64,000 nucleotides of DNA from DTU032 sp964346175 (lineage in GTDB: Bacteria > Bacillota > Clostridia > Saccharofermentanales > DTU023). The notes under the pieces are model-generated. The model saw nothing but the letters and a program-made list of their open reading frames with translations. It was not told the DNA's origin and did not search any database. The stretch covers positions 1-64,000 of the forward strand of contig CAYFTG010000006.1 of NCBI GenBank assembly GCA_964346175.1. The letters are read 5' to 3'. Of this stretch, positions 1-7,994 are shown piece by piece. Position 1 is the first letter of the stretch; each line of letters opens with the position of its first letter. The translations under genes were made by a program, and so were the position numbers.

Positions 1-183
1 GCCAACGAAAAGATGACTTCCTTAGTCACGCGCTGGCAGGAAGAAATTAGCGATGAAGTTCTCGCCTCAAGCCTGACCTTCTTCACGGAAAAATCCGACT
101 TGCCCCAAGATGCACAGAGCAAAATCTGGGACATCAACGGTGAGGAGATGACTTTCGCTCTTCGTTGTTCAGAGCAAAAGTAA
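1..183 (+). CDS. ileS: C-terminal end of a probable isoleucyl-tRNA synthetase (partial)
   Basis: The last 60 codons of a gene that begins before the window, open in frame from base 1 to a TAA. The tail has an acidic helix with I-x-D-E-V-L-A-S, then W-D-I-N-G-E and a short beta strand. I associate this arrangement with the extreme C-terminus of the eukaryote-like (type 2) isoleucyl-tRNA synthetases, which often read I-x-x-E-T-L-A followed by I-N-G-E. That enzyme charges tRNA-Ile in the cytoplasm. No catalytic motif lies in the visible part, so the call rests on this weak tail similarity and the protein could be another enzyme. The stop is 6 bases before queT, so the two genes are probably cotranscribed. 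Confidence 0.42.
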   Translation, partial: ANEKMTSLVTRWQEEISDEVLASSLTFFTEKSDLPQDAQSKIWDINGEEMTFALRCSEQK

Positions 184-189
184 AGAGCT

Positions 190-783
190 ATGAATGGAAA
201 GGAAAGCCGGAAGACACAAAGGGAGCGTTTGCTTACCCTAGTTCAAGGCGCTGTCATAGCAGCCCTTTACTTGGTGTCGACTTTTCTCACCTCCGCTATT
301 AGCTTCGGCATCGTGCAATTTCGCATTGCTGAGGCTTTGGCAGCTTTGGCCATACTCTTTCCCGGTGCCCCGCTGGGGCTCTTTGTAGGTTGTCTCTTGG
401 CCAATTTGCTCAATCCCGCCAGTTTGGGGATCATAGATATCCTAGGAGGCAGTATCGCCACAGGCGTTGCTGCCTTCTTAACCTATCGTTTGGGACGCGG
501 CTACAGACGGAGTTTGCGGGCCTATTTTCTTTCCAAAAAAACAGCAGATCGTCCACGCCTCCTCTCGCGACTGATTCCGCTTTTGGCTCCGGTTATAATT
601 AATGCCGTTGTCGTAGGTATATATTTACCCTTTATCATCCAGGGGACAGATCCGACCCTGCCTGTGATCCTCATATCGATGCTTTCGATCTTTATTTCGC
701 AGTCGTTCGCCGTCTATGCCTTGGGATTACCCTTGCTGCTGGCTCTAGAACGTACTCCTGTCGCCCGCGAAGCGGTGATCTAG
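190..783 (+). CDS. queT: QueT-family queuosine-precursor transporter (ECF substrate-binding subunit)
   Basis: A 197-residue integral membrane protein with five to six hydrophobic segments. The family core is clear near residues 40-75: F-R-I-A-E-A-L followed by G-L-F-V-G-C-L-L-A-N-L, then D-I-L-G-G-S-I-A-T. QueT proteins are S components of energy-coupling-factor importers that bind a queuine precursor such as preQ0 or preQ1. They need the shared EcfA/EcfT module, which is not in this window. The ATG at 190 follows the previous stop by 6 bases with only a weak ribosome site, suggesting translational coupling. No preQ1 riboswitch fits in the coding DNA just upstream. The queH gene at 16 kb belongs to the same queuosine pathway. 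Confidence 0.85.
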   Translation: MNGKESRKTQRERLLTLVQGAVIAALYLVSTFLTSAISFGIVQFRIAEALAALAILFPGAPLGLFVGCLLANLLNPASLGIIDILGGSIATGVAAFLTYRLGRGYRRSLRAYFLSKKTADRPRLLSRLIPLLAPVIINAVVVGIYLPFIIQGTDPTLPVILISMLSIFISQSFAVYALGLPLLLALERTPVAREAVI

Positions 784-795
784 AGGGAAAGAGAA

Positions 796-1407
796 ATGTC
801 ACATTATTTTGATCCAAAGAAAAATGCCCCGCATTCATATCAGACGATTGAGGCGGAATTTGAAGGACAGAAGTTCTCGCTTTTGAGTGATTCACATGTT
901 TTTTCCCGGGGAGCGATAGACCGTGGCAGTTCCTTATTAATTTTGACTCTTCTGGGGCATGAAAAAAATCGCAAACTCTGCTTCTTAGATTTAGGAACGG
1001 GTATCGGCGTAGTCGGCGTAGTTGTGGGAACATTGCGCCCGGAATTTCAACTAGTCATGAGCGACGTCAACGAACGCGCTCTGGCCGTGGCCAAGAAAAA
1101 CGCAGCCGGCCTGAAAGACAGAGCTGAAATTGTGCTATCGGACGGTTTGGAAAACATCACCGGACTTTTCGACCTGATAGCTCTTAATCCGCCAATTCGC
1201 GCCGGCAAAGGGACGATCTTTCGACTCTATCGGGAGGCGGCAGCACAACTTGCGGAAGGCGGAGCTCTTTATGTAGTGATACGGGTCAAGCAAGGTGCCA
1301 AATCCACCCAGACCGAACTTGAACGCTTGTTTTCAGAGGTGGAGGTCTTAGAGAGATCTAAAGCTTACCGTGTCTTTCGCGCCAGATCCCCCCGAATGAT
1401 AAAATAG
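796..1407 (+). CDS. RsmC-like class I SAM-dependent methyltransferase
   Basis: A 203-residue single-domain methyltransferase of the MTS/RsmC group. The SAM-binding motif I is D-L-G-T-G-I-G near residue 75, and an acidic residue ends the second strand (S-D-V-N-E-R). The catalytic N-P-P-I-R-A-G-K loop near residues 130-137 is typical of enzymes that methylate the exocyclic N2 of guanine in 16S rRNA (m2G1207 in E. coli). It matches the short form found in Firmicutes (YbxB type), which lacks the N-terminal pseudo-domain of E. coli RsmC. It starts 12 bases after queT behind an AGGGAAAGAGA ribosome site and probably shares its transcript. The exact target nucleotide is inferred from the family. Confidence 0.82.
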   Translation: MSHYFDPKKNAPHSYQTIEAEFEGQKFSLLSDSHVFSRGAIDRGSSLLILTLLGHEKNRKLCFLDLGTGIGVVGVVVGTLRPEFQLVMSDVNERALAVAKKNAAGLKDRAEIVLSDGLENITGLFDLIALNPPIRAGKGTIFRLYREAAAQLAEGGALYVVIRVKQGAKSTQTELERLFSEVEVLERSKAYRVFRARSPRMIK

Positions 1408-1444
1408 AAACAGGTCCGTCTCTTTTATGTAGAGGAGTAATAAT

Positions 1445-1945
1445 ATGTCTGTCATTTCAATTTCAGCTCTGGGTCAGGATAGCCACTGCTTTATCTCTGA
1501 TATAGAAAAAAGCGAACAACCGTTGCTGCTCGGCGGCATCGAGGTGTCAGGAGCTCCGGCGCTGGCCGGCAATAGTGACGCCGATGTAGTTTTACATGCT
1601 CTCTGCAATGCCATTTCCGGTCTTTCCGCAGTCCCTATTCTCGGGCATAAGGCGGATGAGCTCTGCGCGGCAGGTATCCGCGACAGCAAGGTTTATGTGC
1701 AAGAGGCTTTGCGCACCTTAGACAATATTAAATTGACCCATCTTTCCTTTTCAATCGAAGCAGCACGCCCTCATCTTTCCGGCAGCATCCCCGCCATGCG
1801 AGCATCTGTTGCAGACTTGGTCGGCTTGCCTTTAAGTTCGGTCGCAATCACAGCCACTAGCGGTGAAGGCTTGACTGCTTTTGGCAGGGGAGAGGGGATC
1901 CAGTGTTTCTGTCTAGCTTCAGCAGAAAAAACTTTAGCCGACTAA
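1445..1945 (+). CDS. ispF: 2-C-methyl-D-erythritol 2,4-cyclodiphosphate synthase, divergent form
   Basis: A 166-residue IspF-fold protein that would close the CDP-ME-2-phosphate ring in the MEP isoprenoid pathway. The metal ligands are present as D12-x-H14 and the His of V-V-L-H-A-L. The C-terminal T-S-G-E-G-L-x-x-F-G-R-G-E-G-I matches the usual T-T-x-E-x-L-G-F-x-G-R-G-E-G-I. Two signatures differ from classical IspF: G-H-S-D-A-D reads G-N-S-D-A-D, and the G-D-I-G-x-H-F-P-D loop is replaced by P-I-L-G-H-K-A-D-E-L-C. I recall a similar variant in other Clostridia, so this is probably a lineage form and not decay. The ribosome site is GAGGAG just before the ATG. Enzymatic activity is inferred. 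Confidence 0.78.
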   Translation: MSVISISALGQDSHCFISDIEKSEQPLLLGGIEVSGAPALAGNSDADVVLHALCNAISGLSAVPILGHKADELCAAGIRDSKVYVQEALRTLDNIKLTHLSFSIEAARPHLSGSIPAMRASVADLVGLPLSSVAITATSGEGLTAFGRGEGIQCFCLASAEKTLAD

Positions 1946-1990
1946 GATAATCGTTCATTAATTACAAAAAGAATACAAATCTTCCGAAAG

Positions 1991-2052
1991 CGAACATAAG
2001 CTCTTTATTTTTTTGCGCCCATCCCTTATAATGTGAAAACGAACAAACATTC
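1991..2052 (+). promoter_or_regulatory. SOS-type promoter of dinB with two LexA-box-like sites
   Basis: A consensus -10 (TATAAT, 2027-2032) lies between two imperfect copies of the Gram-positive LexA site GAAC-N4-GTTC. One is at 1992-2003 (GAACATAAGCTC) and the other at 2041-2052 (GAACAAACATTC), each with one mismatch and each preceded by C. The downstream box would overlap the transcription start. A repressor at these sites would block dinB, as expected for an SOS gene. The -35 region is weak. Confidence 0.6.
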
Positions 2053-2070
2053 TAATAAGGGAGAAAGTTT

Positions 2071-3348
2071 ATGCGCGCTATTTTACATTCTGATTTAAAT
2101 TGTTTTTACGCCAGCGTTGAGATGCTGTATCATCCTGAATTAGCGCGCGGTCCCATGGCGGTATGCGGCGACCCTGATAAGCGCCACGGCATTATTCTGG
2201 CCAAGAATGAACAGGCCAAGCGAGCCGGTGTTTTGACCGGAGAGGCTATCTGGCAGGCACGGCAGAAATGTCCCAACCTGACTTTGCAGCCCGCACACGG
2301 TTATCTTTACGTGCGTTACTCAGAACTGGTTCGTTCTATTTATGAGGAATATACAGATCTGGTGGAACCTTACGGTTTGGACGAGTGCTGGCTTGATGTA
2401 AGCGCCAGCATGGAGCCGCCGCTTCACATTGCCGGGGAGATCCGGCGGCGTGTGAAAGAAGAACTGGGGCTGACGGTTTCTATTGGGGTCAGCTATAACA
2501 AAGTCATGGCTAAGTTGGGCAGCGACCTGAAGAAACCCGATGCAGTCACTATTATCAAGCCGCGGGATATTGAGACACTGGTCTGGCCCTTGCCTCTGTC
2601 CGATCTTTTCTATTGCGGACCACGTACCGTGCGCAAGCTGGCACGGATTAATATCTGCACGATCGGCGATCTGGCTCGCTGCGAGCCGGGTTATATTCAG
2701 AAAATATTAGGCAAAAACGGTCTGGGGCTGTGGAACTTTGCTAACGGCATCGACTTCTCCGAAGTGCGACCGGCCACGGAGAAAGAGGAGATTAAATCTG
2801 TAGGTAACAGCACCACCCTGCCTGCCGATCTTCACAGCAGGGATGAGGTAAAGCGAACATTTCTGCGCCTAGCCGACAAGGTGGCATCGCGCCTGCGTAA
2901 AGCGAACTTAGTCTGCCGTGGAGTGCAGATTTCTGTACGGGATACGGAGCTTCTGACGATAGAGCGACAGAGTAAACTGTACATGTCGACTTGCGTGACT
3001 AAGACTTTGTATGAGCAGGCCATGCAGATATTTGATGCACATTATTTCTGGCAACGGCCGATCCGCTCACTGGGCTTGCGAGCGATCGACCTGATGGAGG
3101 CGGAGGAGGATCGTCAACTCTCGTTTTTGGCTGAATTCAAAGAAGAGGAACGTTGGCGTGAGGCTGAACAAGCGATTGATAAAGTCCGCGAGCGCTATGG
3201 CAAGGAGGCCGTGACGCGCGATTTCTGTTACCAGTGCGGTTCCGACAATCATGCGGTGGCTTCAGAGCTGTATCGCTTCAAGGACAAAACAGGGGAGCTG
3301 GCCAAGGAGCCGGTACTACCATTGGGCTTTCATGCCCACAGCGAATGA
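2071..3348 (+). CDS. dinB: Y-family translesion DNA polymerase (DNA polymerase IV / UmuC-like)
   Basis: A 425-residue Y-family polymerase. The palm carries the metal-binding motifs D-L-N-C-F-Y-A-S-V-E (residues 8-17) and D-E-C-W-L-D-V (around 105). The fingers have the K-R-x-G-x-x-x-G-E pattern, a helix-hairpin-helix thumb includes G-P-R-T-V-R-K-L, and the little-finger domain follows. These enzymes copy past damaged bases at low fidelity. The D-E-C-W form is common in Clostridia and sits between classical DinB and UmuC/PolV-like groups. Near the C-terminus there is a C-Y-Q-C pair. The ATG at 2071 follows AAGGGAGAAAG. Two LexA-like boxes upstream point to SOS induction, and a small gene follows 14 bases after the stop. 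Confidence 0.9.
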   Translation: MRAILHSDLNCFYASVEMLYHPELARGPMAVCGDPDKRHGIILAKNEQAKRAGVLTGEAIWQARQKCPNLTLQPAHGYLYVRYSELVRSIYEEYTDLVEPYGLDECWLDVSASMEPPLHIAGEIRRRVKEELGLTVSIGVSYNKVMAKLGSDLKKPDAVTIIKPRDIETLVWPLPLSDLFYCGPRTVRKLARINICTIGDLARCEPGYIQKILGKNGLGLWNFANGIDFSEVRPATEKEEIKSVGNSTTLPADLHSRDEVKRTFLRLADKVASRLRKANLVCRGVQISVRDTELLTIERQSKLYMSTCVTKTLYEQAMQIFDAHYFWQRPIRSLGLRAIDLMEAEEDRQLSFLAEFKEEERWREAEQAIDKVRERYGKEAVTRDFCYQCGSDNHAVASELYRFKDKTGELAKEPVLPLGFHAHSE

Positions 3349-3362
3349 AGGAGGGCTGATCT

Positions 3363-3602
3363 ATGAGAGAACGAGAACGAGTTTTTGTGGATGTCTTGGC
3401 ACAGTTTCATGCCGGAAGTGTACGTCCCGTCAGCCTGACCCTAAACGACGGGCGTCGTTTCAGTATTGATCGAGTAACTGATGTCAGGCGGGCTCCATCA
3501 AAATCAGGAGGGGCAGGTTTGCGCTATACCTGTGTAATTAAGGAGCGAGAAGTGCCACTTTATTTTGATGAGTGGGAAAATGTCTGGTGGTATGACGGCT
3601 GA
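3363..3602 (+). CDS. small conserved protein downstream of the Y-family polymerase
   Basis: A 79-residue protein of unknown function, mostly predicted beta strand, with no membrane segment. It contains D-G-R-x-F-S-I-D-R-V, R-R-A-x-S-K-S-G-G and L-R-Y-T-C-V-I. I recall similar short proteins next to dinB in other Clostridia, though I cannot name a domain. Its ribosome site AAGGAGG overlaps the dinB stop and sits about 8 bases before the ATG, so it is almost certainly cotranscribed with dinB under SOS control. A role as polymerase accessory protein is a guess from position only. Confidence 0.7.
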   Translation: MRERERVFVDVLAQFHAGSVRPVSLTLNDGRRFSIDRVTDVRRAPSKSGGAGLRYTCVIKEREVPLYFDEWENVWWYDG

Positions 3603-3617
3603 CTGAGTTTTGCTGAA

Positions 3618-5453
3618 TTAACTACTGAGACTAACGCGGAACAAAGCATCCCAGGCTGCGATCTGTTCTTCGAGAATAGACAGTTCGTGTTGCAGGAAGG
3701 CCATTTCCTCGGCAGTGGGCAGAGTGTTTCTGTGCCCATCAGGCCAAACAGGCAAGGGTACAGAACGGTAGACATGTAAGAGAGCATAGGCTGTTCTGTA
3801 GAACCTGGGGTGATCCAATTTGCGAAGACCGGCAAAGAACTCTTTCGCTTTGCCGAAGATGACAGCTCGCGGTAGGGCACTGATTACAGTTTCCACGTCA
3901 GTTAAATTAGGTTCATTATTGGCGATCAAATCTTCAGCTGAAGAAATATTTTTCAGGTAAACTCTCATTTCACGGTAGAGAGCGTAACCTCGTTTGGAAA
4001 AGGTAAGCTGTTTGCCGCCACTGAATATCAGGAGGAAACCGAGTAGCAAGAGTAACAGTGGCCAGAAAGATCTGGAGTAGACGCTGAGGAAAATAGCCAG
4101 AACGACATCCAAGAGACCCAAGAGCAGGAAACATGCGCGCTTGAACATAGTCAGTATAAGATTTACCCAGCCTAATTCGCGGAAATCCTCCCGAACAAGA
4201 TCTTGGAAAGATTTGTAACGTTCCAAGAATTCACGATGCTTGTTGAAATCACGTGTCTCACGGCGTAGTCGCTGCACAGCCAGAACAGGATAGGGATCTT
4301 GTGACGGATCGAAGAGCCACTGCAGAAGGTAGGCTTCCCAAGCGGTAAAACTGGAAAAGTCGTCACGATCGGGGTGCTTCCAGACAATTACCTCATCCTC
4401 CCAGGCTAATTCGCGCTGCGTCATCAAACTTAGTAGGGTGCTGAAGATATCTAGACCGTCTTCTTTCCTACCCATCAATATCTTCAGGTAGACTTCCGGC
4501 GTTAGGGCGATCTGCAGAGAGTGATCTCGCTTGCTGCGCACCCAAGGCAAGCGTCGCAAAAAGGCAAAGAGCAGCCACAAGGCAAAACTGCTGACGCCAA
4601 AGAAAGTAATAATGGGCTGTAGGTACAGTCGCATGCGTGCGCGGTTGTGGAAAACAGTAACTTGCTTTTGGGTTGTTTCCAGGCGATCCATGATAGGCGT
4701 ATGGTTTGTCGTGTCCGACAAAGTGGAAAAGCCGCTGCGAGGCAGCACGAGCATTAGTGATGTACTGTTCTCTATTGTGAGTGGTCCCTGAGAGCGGAAC
4801 ATAATCGAGTTTTCTGTCTTGTTCAGTTCGATAAAAGGTGTAGAGGAAATCGCAACAGACTGCATTGAGTTTGTATCTATGGTTTGAGGCAGCTGAATAG
4901 ACCATTCAGCTGATTTTGTTTTTTCACCAAGAGGAAGCGAAGACATGGGCCCTTCCATGATGGCCAGTACATCTTGTTTACTGACACCTTGCTCCCATTC
5001 ATATGATAGATGCAGGTTGTGGGATCCCGGGGTAAGGGGAAGGGTCATAGTCAATTGGGTCTCTCGTAAGGTGGGGTTGCTACGATAGGAAAAATTCTGA
5101 GCTATGGTTTCGTCATGAGGAGGTATGGGTACAAAAGCATTGGCGGTGTCGGCACCGAAATACTCCAGTACCTGTAGCTGCGAGATGCCTTCGGACGGAT
5201 TGCGTAAGAAGAGCGGCAACTGATTAGTAGTCTTAAATACTGTGAAGCTGATGGTTTCATCAATGAGTACGCGGCCGTCCTCCAAGATCCGGACGAAAAC
5301 TTCATTGCTCTCGACGACGATATCTTCCGAACTGTCCGCTTCCGCTGCCGCAAGTTCAACATTAAGAAAGAGCGTGCACAGCAGCACAAACAAAAGCAAG
5401 AGAACAATTAATTTGTTCCCGGATTTAACTCTGGCTATTCTCTGGTGCTTCAC
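3618..5453 (-). CDS. DUF2207-like membrane protein
   Basis: A 611-residue protein with an N-terminal signal-type hydrophobic segment (about residues 11-30). An extracellular beta-rich region opens with F-V-R-I-L-E-D-G-R-V-L-I-D-E-T-I. A membrane helix follows near residue 290, then a soluble stretch and a pair of membrane helices around L-L-L-L-L-L-G-F-L. The overall plan and the dG-x-V-x-E start of the outer domain match DUF2207 membrane proteins, whose function is unknown. I chose the GTG at 5453 because GGAGAAAAA lies just before it and the signal sequence follows. The open frame continues to 5615 but has no ribosome site there. It is divergent from rpsU and ends 15 bases from the end of the small dinB partner gene. 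Confidence 0.65.
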   Translation of the reverse strand: MKHQRIARVKSGNKLIVLLLLFVLLCTLFLNVELAAAEADSSEDIVVESNEVFVRILEDGRVLIDETISFTVFKTTNQLPLFLRNPSEGISQLQVLEYFGADTANAFVPIPPHDETIAQNFSYRSNPTLRETQLTMTLPLTPGSHNLHLSYEWEQGVSKQDVLAIMEGPMSSLPLGEKTKSAEWSIQLPQTIDTNSMQSVAISSTPFIELNKTENSIMFRSQGPLTIENSTSLMLVLPRSGFSTLSDTTNHTPIMDRLETTQKQVTVFHNRARMRLYLQPIITFFGVSSFALWLLFAFLRRLPWVRSKRDHSLQIALTPEVYLKILMGRKEDGLDIFSTLLSLMTQRELAWEDEVIVWKHPDRDDFSSFTAWEAYLLQWLFDPSQDPYPVLAVQRLRRETRDFNKHREFLERYKSFQDLVREDFRELGWVNLILTMFKRACFLLLGLLDVVLAIFLSVYSRSFWPLLLLLLGFLLIFSGGKQLTFSKRGYALYREMRVYLKNISSAEDLIANNEPNLTDVETVISALPRAVIFGKAKEFFAGLRKLDHPRFYRTAYALLHVYRSVPLPVWPDGHRNTLPTAEEMAFLQHELSILEEQIAAWDALFRVSLSS

Positions 5454-5546
5454 TTTTTCTCCTGCCAAGCCTATTACAGATAAGGGTCTGCGCTTATAGT
5501 TTCTACTGAAATTGTTACAAATGCAAGCGACACAATGGACAATTAG

Positions 5547-5575
5547 TTGACCTTGAAAAATTGATAACGTATACT
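5547..5575 (+). promoter_or_regulatory. sigma-A promoter of rpsU-recJ-rel
   Basis: TTGACC at 5547-5552, a 17-base spacer and TATACT at 5570-5575. This is a near-consensus vegetative promoter 61 bases before the rpsU start, in the gap between divergent genes. Confidence 0.75.
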
Positions 5576-5636
5576 GTGTTCTGTTGTAGATCAAGAAGGT
5601 TTGCACAAAATACACTGCGAGGGGAGTTGATTATAG

Positions 5637-5810
5637 TTGGCTGAAATTCGTGTCAAGGACAATGAATCCCTGGACAGTGCATTGAGGCGTTTTAAGCGTT
5701 CGTGTGCTCGTTCAGGTGTTCTGGCTGAAGTACGCAAGCGCGAATATTATGAAAAACCAAGCGTAAAGCGTAAGAGAAAATCTGAAGCTGCACGCAAGCG
5801 TAAGCGTTAA
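5637..5810 (+). CDS. rpsU: 30S ribosomal protein bS21
   Basis: A 57-residue, very basic protein of normal bS21 length that helps the small subunit select mRNAs. The core N-E-S-L-D-S-A-L-R-R-F-K-R and the C-terminal K-R-K-R-K-S-E-A-A-R-K-R-K-R are canonical. The start is TTG at 5637, 10 bases after GAGGGGAG; no ATG could give the conserved N-terminus A-E-I-R-V-K. A strong promoter precedes it and an intrinsic terminator follows, so it is a short unit with possible read-through into recJ. Confidence 0.95.
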   Translation: MAEIRVKDNESLDSALRRFKRSCARSGVLAEVRKREYYEKPSVKRKRKSEAARKRKR

Positions 5811-5835
5811 AGCATTTGAATGCTTGTGAAAGATA

Positions 5836-5864
5836 GGTTCGCCGTATAGAGGCGGACCTTTTTT
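5836..5864 (+). terminator. intrinsic terminator after rpsU
   Basis: Stem GGTTCGCC (5836-5843) pairs with GGCGGACC (5851-5858) across a 7-base loop, with one G-U pair, followed by six T residues. It ends only 15 bases before recJ, so it likely attenuates and does not fully separate the two genes. Confidence 0.8.
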
Positions 5865-5879
5865 CTTAAAGGATAAAAT

Positions 5880-7994
5880 ATGGCAATGTCGGAAGAAAAG
5901 AGAAAAAACTTACTGCGCTGGCTCGAACCTCAGCCATGGGAGCTTAAAACTGAGCGCGAAAACCAACTCTGGGAAACGCTTTTACAGGCGCGTGGTCTGA
6001 GCGACCCCGCTGTTGCTGACTTGTTTTTTCAACCTGAGCAGATTAAGTTTAATGATCCCTTCCTCTTCCGCGATATGCAAGCTGCTTGTGACCTAGTGGT
6101 GGAACTGATTGAGACGGGACGAAGAGATTTTTTGATTTTTGGCGATTACGACGCGGACGGCTTCTGCGCTACTGCCATCCTGCAGCGCTATTTCACTGCC
6201 ATTGGGCTTGAACCGCGCGTCCTCATTCCCGAGCGGCTCTCTGAAGGCTACGACCTCAATCTGGAGCAGGTAACGACAATTTTGGAAGATGCCCCCGATT
6301 TGCTGATTACTGTCGATTGCGGTACCAATGCAGACGAAGCTGTAGAGGCTCTTTTGGAGGCAGGCGTGTCTGTAATCATAAGCGATCATCATCAGGCGCA
6401 AGACTTGCCTGATCGCAGTCTCTGTCCCTATATTAATCCGGTCATTGAAGATGAAAGCTATCCTTTCCCATACCTGAGCGGAGCAGGTGTAGCGCTGAAG
6501 CTGGCCTTAGCTCTGGCGCAATATTACCCTTGTGACCAAAGGACAATCGACACACTCTACACCTTAGCTGCTGTCGCCACAGTGGCGGATATTATGCCGC
6601 TTACAGATGAAAATCGACATCTGGTCTGGCGAGGTGTCCAAATATTCGGCGAAGCTGCTCCCGTTGGTTTGCAGCTCATGGTACAGGAACGAGAAGTCGA
6701 TAGTCAGGCTTTTGCTTATCAGATCGGGCCGCGACTTAACGCAGCAGGCCGCATGGGTGAAGTTGATGTCGCTCTTGAGCTATTACTTACGGACGATCCG
6801 CAGCGGGCACAGCTATTACTGGCGCAACTGGAAGGGCTGAATAATCAGCGGAAAAGTATTGAAGAGAAAATCTTCCAAGAAGCAAGGCAGCAAATTGAAG
6901 CCGAATATCGAGAGAAAAAACCTGCGCTGATCATTGTTGCAGGCGATGAGTGGCACTTGGGAGTTTTGGGTATTGTTGCCAGCAGGCTGGTACAGCAGTA
7001 TCGCTGCCCCGCCATAGTCCTGTCTCGAGAGGGAGATATCCTCAAAGGCTCAGCACGCTCTTACGGCCGTTTCAACCTCCTGGCTTCTCTGGAATATACG
7101 TCAGACAAGCTACTGCAGTTCGGTGGGCATAATCAGGCTTGCGGCTTACAGCTGGAGACGGACAAACTGGCCGACTTGAGACAAACGCTGCGTGCCTACG
7201 TTGCACAAAACCCTCAGGACTTGAAGGCGCAGCCTTTAGTGGCTGACTGCATTATGGAAATAGATGAATTAAATCTCGACCTAGTTGAGCAGCTCAAGCA
7301 GTTCGAACCCTCCGGCCAAGGCAATCCTGCTCCGCGCTTCATGTTTCCTAATCTCCGCGTGGAAAACATCTCTGCAGTCGGTCAAGACAAGCATTTGCGG
7401 CTCAGCGTCAGCTCGAAATGTTTTCCCGAGCGAAGATGGAATATGATCGGTTTTAACTTGGCTGGTGAACTTCCTTACTATAAGCTGGGCGATAGAATCG
7501 ACGTGCTGGGTATACCGGAGATCAATGAATATATGGGTATACGCAGAACCCAAGTGCGGATTGTCGCCATCAGGCCCGCTGATGAGGAGGATATTAACGC
7601 TACGGCTATCCGCGAGTGGATGTCTTTCCTTAATATTCGCGAAAACGGCGGCTGTATTGAGTCGCAGGCGACGAGCGTTCATGTCTTCCCGGAGATTTTC
7701 CCGCTCCTCTGGCAAGTATTGGAGACAATTGGGGGCAAGGACGAGGAGGGATTCATCTTTAAACCCACTCGTCTGGCGCGTCTGATCCGGGAAGAGTATA
7801 ATGTAAGATCTTCAGAATTGTCTTTCTTACTGGCTTTATCTATTCTGGAAGAGGCCGGCTTAGTCAAGTTAATGCTTGAAGAAGATGCTAGAACGCTTTT
7901 AATTTCCAAAGGCGTACCTGAAGAAAGTAAACCCAGACTGCGAGAAACCGGCATGTGGTTGCTGCTCGAGCAGTGTGGAGGGCTTAGAGAATGA
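5880..7994 (+). CDS. recJ: single-stranded-DNA-specific exonuclease RecJ
   Basis: A 704-residue DHH-family 5'-3' exonuclease used in recombination and mismatch repair. Visible motifs: G-D-Y-D-A-D-G (motif I, about residue 82), the V-D-C-G T-N motif, S-D-H-H (about residue 168), the S-G-A-G-V-A-L-K segment, and the DHHA1 domain with G-R-F-N-L-L near 394 and G-G-H-N-Q-A-C-G near 417. An OB-like domain and an extra C-terminal region follow, as in Firmicute RecJ. ATG 5880 is 7 bases after AAAGG; a second ATG two codons on is possible. The stop overlaps the rel start by 4 bases (ATGA), so the two are translationally coupled. Confidence 0.96.
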   Translation: MAMSEEKRKNLLRWLEPQPWELKTERENQLWETLLQARGLSDPAVADLFFQPEQIKFNDPFLFRDMQAACDLVVELIETGRRDFLIFGDYDADGFCATAILQRYFTAIGLEPRVLIPERLSEGYDLNLEQVTTILEDAPDLLITVDCGTNADEAVEALLEAGVSVIISDHHQAQDLPDRSLCPYINPVIEDESYPFPYLSGAGVALKLALALAQYYPCDQRTIDTLYTLAAVATVADIMPLTDENRHLVWRGVQIFGEAAPVGLQLMVQEREVDSQAFAYQIGPRLNAAGRMGEVDVALELLLTDDPQRAQLLLAQLEGLNNQRKSIEEKIFQEARQQIEAEYREKKPALIIVAGDEWHLGVLGIVASRLVQQYRCPAIVLSREGDILKGSARSYGRFNLLASLEYTSDKLLQFGGHNQACGLQLETDKLADLRQTLRAYVAQNPQDLKAQPLVADCIMEIDELNLDLVEQLKQFEPSGQGNPAPRFMFPNLRVENISAVGQDKHLRLSVSSKCFPERRWNMIGFNLAGELPYYKLGDRIDVLGIPEINEYMGIRRTQVRIVAIRPADEEDINATAIREWMSFLNIRENGGCIESQATSVHVFPEIFPLLWQVLETIGGKDEEGFIFKPTRLARLIREEYNVRSSELSFLLALSILEEAGLVKLMLEEDARTLLISKGVPEESKPRLRETGMWLLLEQCGGLRE

